The notes under the pieces are model-generated. The model was given only the letters and a program-made list of their open reading frames with translations. It was not told where the DNA came from and ran no database searches. The position numbers and the translations under genes are program-made. A stretch of 64,000 nucleotides of DNA from Plumapathes pennacea (taxonomy: Eukaryota > Cnidaria > Anthozoa > Antipatharia > Myriopathidae): assembly GCA_964036295.1 (NCBI GenBank), contig OZ038470.1, forward strand, positions 16,374,436-16,438,435. The letters are read 5' to 3'. This document shows positions 56,201 to 64,000 of this stretch, one piece after another; position 1 is the first letter of the stretch, and each line of letters opens with the position of its first letter.

Positions 56201-58792
56201 TTTACTAGTACAGTGTATTCACATACTAGATGAAACTATTTTTAACTCATGAATGTGAAGCAATGAACAAGTTATTGTGAGTGGTGGGAAATCACTCACT
56301 CCATGGGTGTAAACTTCTGGAGGAAGCAGGTTCCGCTAACCAGTGCATAACAGTGGCGCAGGCCTTGCAAACAAAATGGCAGCCAGTTTGCAACTGAGAA
56401 CACTCGGCGTTCGAAACAGAGGTTGAGAGTCGCAAAAGCGATGAACTGGTCTTTTACATGTGGAGTCCTTTGGTTCTCAAGGCACATGTTATTGAAAATT
56501 AAGATTGAACTGTGGACTTCACCTGGATTTTACAGTTCGATTGATCAAAAGCTTTTTAGCACCTTTGAACCGTAGTGTTGGCTAAAATCACAGTACTTGT
56601 ATGGCGTCAATGCTATATTTTTCAATGCTATATACAGAGGATAGATCTTTAGCATTTCTCATTCACAAGTTCGCTCACAGGAGCCTTTGATTAACTACAA
56701 CCCACAGTATTTGTCAGGGTGGAAAAAGTCAAATTAATATATCGAATCTATGTTGTAAAGTTTTCTACCAAAAGTGATCAACTTCAATGTTACAGTGTAT
56801 CATACAGTTTGGAGAGCTTTTAGGCCCTGATCAAATGATAACTGATAATACAGTAGCTGATGGATCACAAGTATCTGCACCAATTGTCATTGATTGGCTA
56901 TCATAGAAAGCGTTCAATCAAACATGCAAAATTTTCATAGACTATCATGGAAAATTTGATGAGAGTTCATAGTATATGATAACTTGTGTTCAAACTGTCA
57001 CAATAATTCATCAATTCCCATCAATTATCATCATGGTATGATCAGGGTTTTAGGCTTACAGTAGATGATAACTTATCGAACTAGTCAATTTATTATTTTT
57101 GCAACATTGCTTCAATAGTTCCTTCTTGAAAGACTGGGAGATTAACATGTAATGCAGCTACATATTATGAACTTGGAAGTGAAAATGTTTTCTTTTTTGG
57201 CAAACCGAAATGATATAAATTTTAGTTGGGCTCACTCTAACTGTTAATAATTAATGATATACATTTCTAAAGTTTGTTTTTCTTTTGGTGAATTTAAACT
57301 TGTGTGTTTATTTTGCAAACTTGCACCCCAAATGTGATGAGAATCCATTGTTTTGCTATGAAACTCCCAACACATGAAAACAAAGGGAGATAATTTATGC
57401 CAACAGAAATTAGCACAGGTATGTAACATGTGAGGAAAATGCTAAAAAATCCTGTTGAAATTTCCAACTTTCTATTATTGATGACATTGATAGTACACTA
57501 ATGAGCTATTGGAAATAATTTGTAGTTGAATGTTTAATTTATGGCAAAGGTTATGGCAATAACCTATTCCTTTCATTTCAGAGAGGCCAAGATAATCATT
57601 TTGTGTACATAGTGTAATTGAGTTTGACAGGTCTAAAGTAAACTTTGCACCCCATTAATTAGACAGTTTTCTGTAGTTATTGGTTTGATTACATAGCATT
57701 TTAATTATTGGCATCACATCTGTGTTGCTGCTTATAACAGCCTGACCTGAATCTATAGTTTTCTACCTTTCAAGAAGAAACATTTAGCCCAAGCCTCAAT
57801 TCCAGCCATGATTTATGAAGGTATAATCACTAAATTTAAGGAATCTTCAAGTTTTTGTTGTTTTAACCCATGCATTCAACTAATGATTGCATCCAGGATA
57901 TTATTGATGCTTAATTTCATGTGAGGTTGTTCTTCAATGGATATAATACATGTAATGTAGGGATTCTATGCTTTTTAGAAATAGGACAGGGTAATATTTT
58001 GTATATTGAGATCCTCTGGCAGACCTCTTCTCCTGTATTTAGCTTTGTGCTGTGTTTATTTGCAATGCAAATGAATATTCATCATGTGCACTTATTACTA
58101 ACAATTCTACCAATGAAGAAATTCAGTTTTTGCTGTGGCTTTTTGCATTTTAGTCAACAAAGAATTGGCCACAGTGTAAAAGTGCTTGTATATTTTTACA
58201 TGTGCATTCTTGTTGCACCAAGGACTCACAAAACTTTGCCATTACAGATTTGGCTTTACTTTTCACACTGTTATACATTTACATGTTCTGTAATATTCTA
58301 GTATACACCCTGTATACTCTGCTGTATGAAGTCTGAAGTTAGCTGTGTTACAGTGGTCTAGTTATCACGATACATGCAACATTGTTGAATACTCTTCAGG
58401 GATACATATTATCCCAAAACTACACTACAGGTATCATGATAAAGTCAATTTGAATTTATCAGCAAAATCACAAGTCATGCTGACAATATGGTATTGCAAG
58501 AAAAGTCTGCATGCTTGCATATTGCTCTATGGCACAGGAAGAATCTAAAAATTCTAGGATTTGTGCTAACATTGCAAAAATTAAGGCTAGTAATTTTATT
58601 CATCACTGTACTTCAGGGTTCATGTAAGTAGTATTATGGTGAGATTGTGAAATAAGCTAAAAAAAAATACTGTATCAGAGTTAACCACATATTTATTGTA
58701 TTATGATTTTTTATTTTTTATTTTTGAGAGTAATGCAGTTCAAACCAGTAGAAAGACATATAAATATTATTGTCACGAATTTTGTTCCGCAG
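53221..58792 (+). other. Large first intron of RAP1GAP (probable)
   Basis: About 5.6 kb, AT-rich, with no coding exon recognised. It holds a poly-T at about 56156-56176 and a repeat whose aaatatttgaggtgt core near 55798 recurs at about 59637, together with actcccaagg near 55738 and 59560. The latter pair suggests a diverged short interspersed repeat. Confidence 0.4.
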
Positions 58793-58857
58793 GGCAGGGT
58801 TATGCAAGGGAGGAAAACAGAAAGACTGTGTGAGCCTTGCTGGCTAAACGCCAGGAC

Positions 58858-61577
58858 ATGCCAGTTGCCGCAATGGATATGCGGACCGCAGTGGTGAGTG
58901 GGAGTCTTGGCAGACGAAATGTAAATGGACACAGGGGTACTGAAGTTGGAGCTTTCGTATTTGGCTAAAGTGATATTCTTTCACAGTCTGAGCCAGCTAT
59001 ATTTTGGAAGACTAGATTTTAAAAAATGGGCAGCTGACACTACAGTATACCTAACAACCTATAAATTTTATTTGAGAGAAAATTTAACTAGTGGACAGTG
59101 CAAAAAATAATACACCTGCCTGGTAACTCCATTTTCTTTTTTGTTCGATATATTAACAAATATTGTTATGATCATTCTGACTTGTGTATATTTTTTTCAG
59201 ACTGATGACTTTCTGGAATTGCTCATCAGAACTCAGGTAACTGGACATCAAGGCTAAGCATTACACTAATGGTTTGATTCATGTTACACAAACTACCATG
59301 CCTTCCATGGTGTATGATAAAATCTTTCATAAATTATTGTAAAGTTAATTAGTGTAGCAATAAAACCAGTTGGATTTCTTTTGTCAGTGGTTTCTGTTTG
59401 AATTTTCCCAATTTGGCATCAACGGAATTACAGGTTTCCTGTGTCGAACAAAAAAATGTATATATACTAAAATTATTGCAGTAGTAATGGCTTCTTTAGC
59501 ATTGGCTGACTGGACATTTTCTTTAAAAGCATTTAATGAAGGCTATAAATAGTTCCTTGAACTCCCAAGGGAATAGATAAATGTAGATGCAAATATTTAG
59601 TGTAGATATGTGGATAGGATTGAACATACTGTAAATATTTGAGGTGTGAGAAGTATACAGTACATGAGGATTGAACTAGCAATCTGTTTAGTTTAATTTT
59701 CTAGTTTTGTTTATAAGCTAGGTGTACAAAATAGTGTGGTTGATAATGTCTGCTAGACCTGAACCATAGCCTGTGTATGTGTACCTCAGTGCTTGGTGCA
59801 GGCTGATAGTTGAGTTAAGAACTGTTATTTGAAGTCAAAATACTGAAGAAATAGAGGATCCAGAAGAAAATAACTCATTCTTTGTGTATAACTTTCCTTT
59901 TCTTCTGTGCTTTCTAGTCAAATCGCCTTGAGGACCAAAGGTGTGAAGGTCCCTCCTTTATCGACAAATGTAAAACCCCACAATTTACAAAGGTATGATC
60001 ATTATTGTTATTATTGCTAACTGCTGACCATTTGACATCAAGCTTTAAATATTTGTACAGTAGTTTGATATTAATCACTTTCTTAGAATGCACCTGCTTA
60101 GTCTCATGCCATTTTATAACTTGACTCTAAAGTGATCTTAAAGAGATCTGAGCATGGAGTGGCAAAGAGGCCATTTGACAAATTTAATCTTTGAGCTGTC
60201 ACTGACGGCCTCAAGATATTGCACTCTCATCAGAGGTTTTGATTGCCAAGTATAAAGATTTTGTCACATCACCCTCATAAAACTTAATGTAGTGTACAGT
60301 ACCAGTGTAGATGTTGCTATGGTCAATTTGTTATTGCCGCAGCTACTTAAATTAACTTATTTCATCAAAATGACATAAAATCACACCTGGTATTCAATCT
60401 ATCTTTAGATGTGATTCTCTCCAAGTTTGAAACCCAATATTTCTCACTGGGGTTAATTTCAAAGTAACGTCATATTTATGGTGATGTCAAAGGCTAATAT
60501 ATAGTAGATTATGCGTGTATGTTGGGCAGGTCACAGTGGTATGGGAATTTTTTCACCGGAGTCCCAGTTTACTGAAGCCAATACATGCAATAATATATAA
60601 TAGTTCTAAAATTATAAAATAATTCTTCAGGAAGGAAATGACTGCTGTATGATTGTTACAGTATAAGTTTCAATGAGGTATTTCTAGCAGGAAAAAATTC
60701 TCAGTGACGTCACTGAAGTCACTACAATATTGCTTAATATTTTATTTCAACCATAAGTCAGTTCCTTCTTGTTCTTCTAGAAAGATTGTGTGGTTTAGCT
60801 GATCATTATGCACGGAATGTTTTGATGTCATGCAAAGGTTTTCACTGCATGGGCCGACAGGATTATGTAACAATATCAGGGGTCAATTTTTCCTTCATAT
60901 TTTAAAGTGTAAAAGCTATTCTAGCCAGTTCAGACCGTTTCCTCTTAGAGTACACTAGTGTGTCAAACACAGACAAGGATTAGTTTGGCCCACATGTCTT
61001 GTCTTGGTATGAAGCATAGTGTTACTCTGTTGAGCTATAAGGTTTGTGAAGTACCAGTATGTATAGATGACCTTTGATACCAAATATTTCAGCATTCTGT
61101 TGGAACAACCTGTTTTTAGTTTACATGAATACCAGAACAGATGGTTTCAAGTTAGGTTTTACTTACTAGACAATAATTATGTTGTATTGTTGAACAAGAC
61201 AGTGGTCCAGGTCATTAGTACATACACACAAAGGTGTGTTGTACTGTAGGTAAAGAAAATTGATTGTGTATAATTATTTTATTAATGGCAGCATCATTGC
61301 TTGTAGAAACCAGTCAGAGAAGAAGCACAGGAAGAAGAGCAACACGAAGATTGTGTCTTTGACGAAGACGACGAATTTGAAGACGAACTACTAGACATGA
61401 AGGACCTGGACCCAGTCCAAGAGGTACAGTATGTACAATGTTGTTGGGGCTGCTTAATTAAGGAGTCCATGAGAATCTGGCATAAATGTGGTTTGACTTT
61501 GCTCTCTTTAAAATCTCTTCTTCCTTCTTTGAAGATTGGCTGTTTTTGTGTGGGGTGAGGGGAAGGAGGGTGTGTGT

Positions 61578-61608
<31 letters not shown>

Positions 61609-64000
61609 GGAGGGGAAGGGAGGGAGAAGATAAAAAGATTTCTTCCTTCCCTTTTCTGTCCCCCTCTCCCTCCCCCACCCCCTCCTTCCCCTCATCATTT
61701 TTGTCCCCTGCCCCTGGACCTCTAAGAAGTACATCATTGTTTGTAACAAACTTCACTGTTTCAGGTTCTAGCCACAAAAGGTCCATACCCACTGGTCGTG
61801 TTACCTGTCGGTGGTGAATACTGGCTGGAAGGACATAATCACCATCTTAATTTTGATTCTAGACCAAATAGCATTCCATGCTTTGACCCTCATAGCTGCC
61901 ATTTTGAAGTGAATGATACGGTAGAGTCTTTTCGCCGAGATTTCCTGGGAAAGGTTGGTGTATTCTGTACATTGTAGTAGTCAGCTTTGAATGGTTCAAT
62001 CCAATCTCCCAATACTATACTTGTCATATACATCAATATAGTTCTCCAAATGGTTTGAGATATTTCTGGTAATGAGCTGAAAGAGAAAATAGAAGTTTAT
62101 GAGCTTTTAAATCTCTTCACAGGAACACCTCAACTTTGTTTGTGACGATGAGAAACTGGGACCACTTGTGCTGTCCATAAAACAAGAAACTGAAAATGTA
62201 GACAGCTACGATTCACAAGGATTCATACGGGTCATTCTGAGGTACAGTGTATTGATATATATGCCAAAGTTTTGCTGATGTGTACAGCATGTGTATTCTG
62301 AAGAGCTTGAAAACAACTTTAATAGCTTAATGTCTATTTTCTCATTGATTTCATGAATTAGAACCAATGAAAAGACTTTGGCAGACCTCCTCCCAATAGA
62401 AAACCTATCAGAGCATAGAGGACCAAGGGAAATTTGCAAGGTTTGGGATTCCCGTCTTTTTTTTTTTTTTTTTTTTTTTTTGCTACTAACTGTAAATGCA
62501 CATCTAATAGATAAGACCTTTCAGTGATGCACATGCAAGCCCACATACAGGGCCTAATTCTGCCAACCAGCCATGAACAGAATGAAGTACAGTATGAGTA
62601 TTGTCAGGAGAACTGACAGTCAAACTTGAACCCAAGCAAGACATCACCTGCAATTTTCTCCATAAGGAGAAGTTTACACACTTGGGGTTCATGAATTCAC
62701 AGAAATGAACACACTTTTTGACATAATTATCTGGTGTTTTAGTATTTACTGGGTGACGATGCTGAACAAGTGGATCAGTTCCAGGTTGTCGCTCATCCCA
62801 AGGTACGACGAGTCCTTTGACAGTCTGAAGATATACATGTACTTAGTGTAGTGCTGCATTTACTTCTTTTTTCTTTTGTTTACTCTAATATACCTTTTTA
62901 ATTTGCTGTAACTTTTGATTTAAATTAATTTTGCAGTTACAATATTTTTAACTTTGCAAGATTTTACCAAGCTTTAATTAAACACGTGTTATTAAATAGT
63001 CTACATTTCTAAACACTTCTCAGTAGAAGGCACATTGAGCATGTTCAATTTAATCGTATTTTCAGGCTTCAGAATTGATCGTCAAGTACGACGAGCATAG
63101 TCTGGTGAACGCGTTCAAGTTTGGTGTTATTTATCAGAAAGTCGGACAGGTATGTAAAATAGACATATTCCTTTTTTTTCGTGTTTGATGCCGTCAGTAT
63201 TTCTTGCATTTTATAATTCTTGTGTTAGATGACGTCAGAAGTCACATGACCCCTGACGTCACTTGCAGGAGCTCAAGAAATAGAGAATTACTTCACTACT
63301 TCATGCAAGCATCGTTTTGTCTCGCAGACAACCGAAGAAGAATACTTTTGTAACAAATCACATAGCCCGGCAATGGACGAGTTTCTAGACCTTCTTGGAA
63401 CGCCAATTGACTTGCAAGACTTCAAAGGGTTAGTGGTGAAACAATAAGTAGCTAATCAGCAACTGGAAGGAAGACACGTACCCTCTGATTGGCCAATCGT
63501 GATTAGTTGTTTTCTTGCGCTTGATTGGCCGAGAGTACACATGCTCAGCTCTGATTGGTTGCAACATTGTGTAAAACTGTCCGTGAAAACTTGGTTTTGA
63601 TTTTTACCTTTATTTTTCTGCAGATTTAATGGAGGTCTGGATGTGAAATACGGACAAACGGGGGACACGTCAATTCACACCGTCTTCAGAGATAAGTGAG
63701 TGATCTCTCTGGCAAATCTCTCAAAAGTAATCTTCGAGTCAGAAAAGTTGTTCCTGACAATTGAGGTTTATTCTAGTCTGAATTGCTTCTTGTTTTTTAA
63801 CCCACAGGGAGATTATGTTTCACGTTTCTACGTTGTTGCCCTACAGTAATGGCGACATGCAACAGGTACCACAAGTTCCTCTGTTTATATTAAACTTTAG
63901 GCTTCATTTGACAGTTTAAAAGTTGAAGTTTTCTGATTGTTACTTGGGTTTAAAGCTGGATTCCTATTCCTTGTAGGTACAGAGGAAGAGACATATTGGA
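58858..64000 (+). CDS. RAP1GAP: Rap1 GTPase-activating protein, N-terminal part
   Basis: The first coding exon occupies 58793-58893, with the ATG at 58858 following an in-frame stop. Further exons: 59201-59236, 59918-59992, 61307-61423, 61765-61953, 62123-62241, 62362-62440, 62743-62802, 63066-63149, 63328-63428, 63624-63695, 63808-63865 and 63977 onward. They join in phase to about 350 residues and continue off the window. Residues 13-32 are a GoLoco motif (TDDFLELL, LEDQRC), which in this family binds Galpha-i/o-GDP. A very acidic exon (61307-61423) follows, then the RapGAP region: PYPLVVLP, GEYWLEG, FLGKEHLNF, FKFGVIYQK, QDFKGFNGGLDV, KEIMFHVSTLLPY and RKRHIG. The catalytic Asn-thumb segment should come next, outside the window. 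The protein switches off Rap1 by stimulating GTP hydrolysis. Confidence 0.93.
61570..61610. repeat. (TG)n/G-run in RAP1GAP intron
   Basis: tgtgtg repeat followed by about 20 G. Frames across it on both strands are low-complexity artefacts. Confidence 0.9.
62456..62481. repeat. Poly-T in RAP1GAP intron
   Basis: About 25 T between the exons ending at 62440 and starting at 62743. Confidence 0.9.

Noticed and set aside
56296-56487. Short minus-strand frame in the RAP1GAP intron (MCLENQRTPH)
   Set aside because: No domain, no splice partners; may be part of a dispersed repeat but nothing in the window proves it.
61294-61749. Minus-strand Pro/Ser-rich frame of 151 codons
   Set aside because: Runs through the TG/G repeat and is antisense to the acidic RAP1GAP exon.

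Overview
The window looks like metazoan nuclear DNA, most likely from an anthozoan cnidarian such as a stony coral or sea anemone. It is AT-rich and intron-dense, its genes have animal-type domain architectures, and it is full of short inverted-repeat elements. The phylum call is inference: no species marker is present. All gene models were assembled by hand from reading frames and splice sites.

Three recognisable loci are present. (1) GTF2H2 (TFIIH subunit p44/SSL1) is complete on the + strand at 18380-25016: 17 coding exons, 398 residues. The 3' end of a second GTF2H2 copy opens the window (1-1757). (2) Six minus-strand genes (units U1-U6) encode a secreted protein with a signal peptide, a PAN/apple domain, an EGF domain and a pentraxin domain: 2917-6080, 9459-12621, 26512-29693, 32897-36070, 39175-42346 and 45242-48439. 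U1-U3 are intact (388-390 residues). U4 has a frameshift and a lost splice acceptor, U5 has a remodelled acceptor, and U6 has a one-base frameshift. (3) The 5' part of RAP1GAP (GoLoco plus the start of the RapGAP domain) runs on the + strand from 58858 off the right edge, probably with non-coding 5' exons near 52.7-53.2 kb.

The pentraxin genes sit in cassettes of about 6.2-6.7 kb. Each cassette carries the last GTF2H2 exons (as fragments in U2, U4, U5 and U6), about 0.9 kb of spacer, a 315-bp inverted-repeat arm, the pentraxin gene facing GTF2H2 tail to tail, a tandemly repeated promoter, a small + ORF, and the opposite inverted-repeat arm. U2 and U6 end instead in a 3.3-3.5 kb segment R (about 13.4-16.7 kb and 49.0-52.5 kb). 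The layout is therefore GTF2H2'-U1-U2-R | truncated gene remnant-GTF2H2-U3-U4-U5-U6-R' | RAP1GAP. This indicates one large tandem duplication of the locus, followed by cassette expansion in the right-hand copy. Homology ends sharply at 16680 and 52493.

The most interesting signal is the pattern of divergence among the pentraxin copies. The PAN and EGF exons are nearly identical, while the first pentraxin exon carries a dense cluster of amino-acid replacements around the expected calcium/ligand face. Changes in a second calcium loop and several fresh pseudogenes fit a birth-and-death family of secreted recognition proteins.
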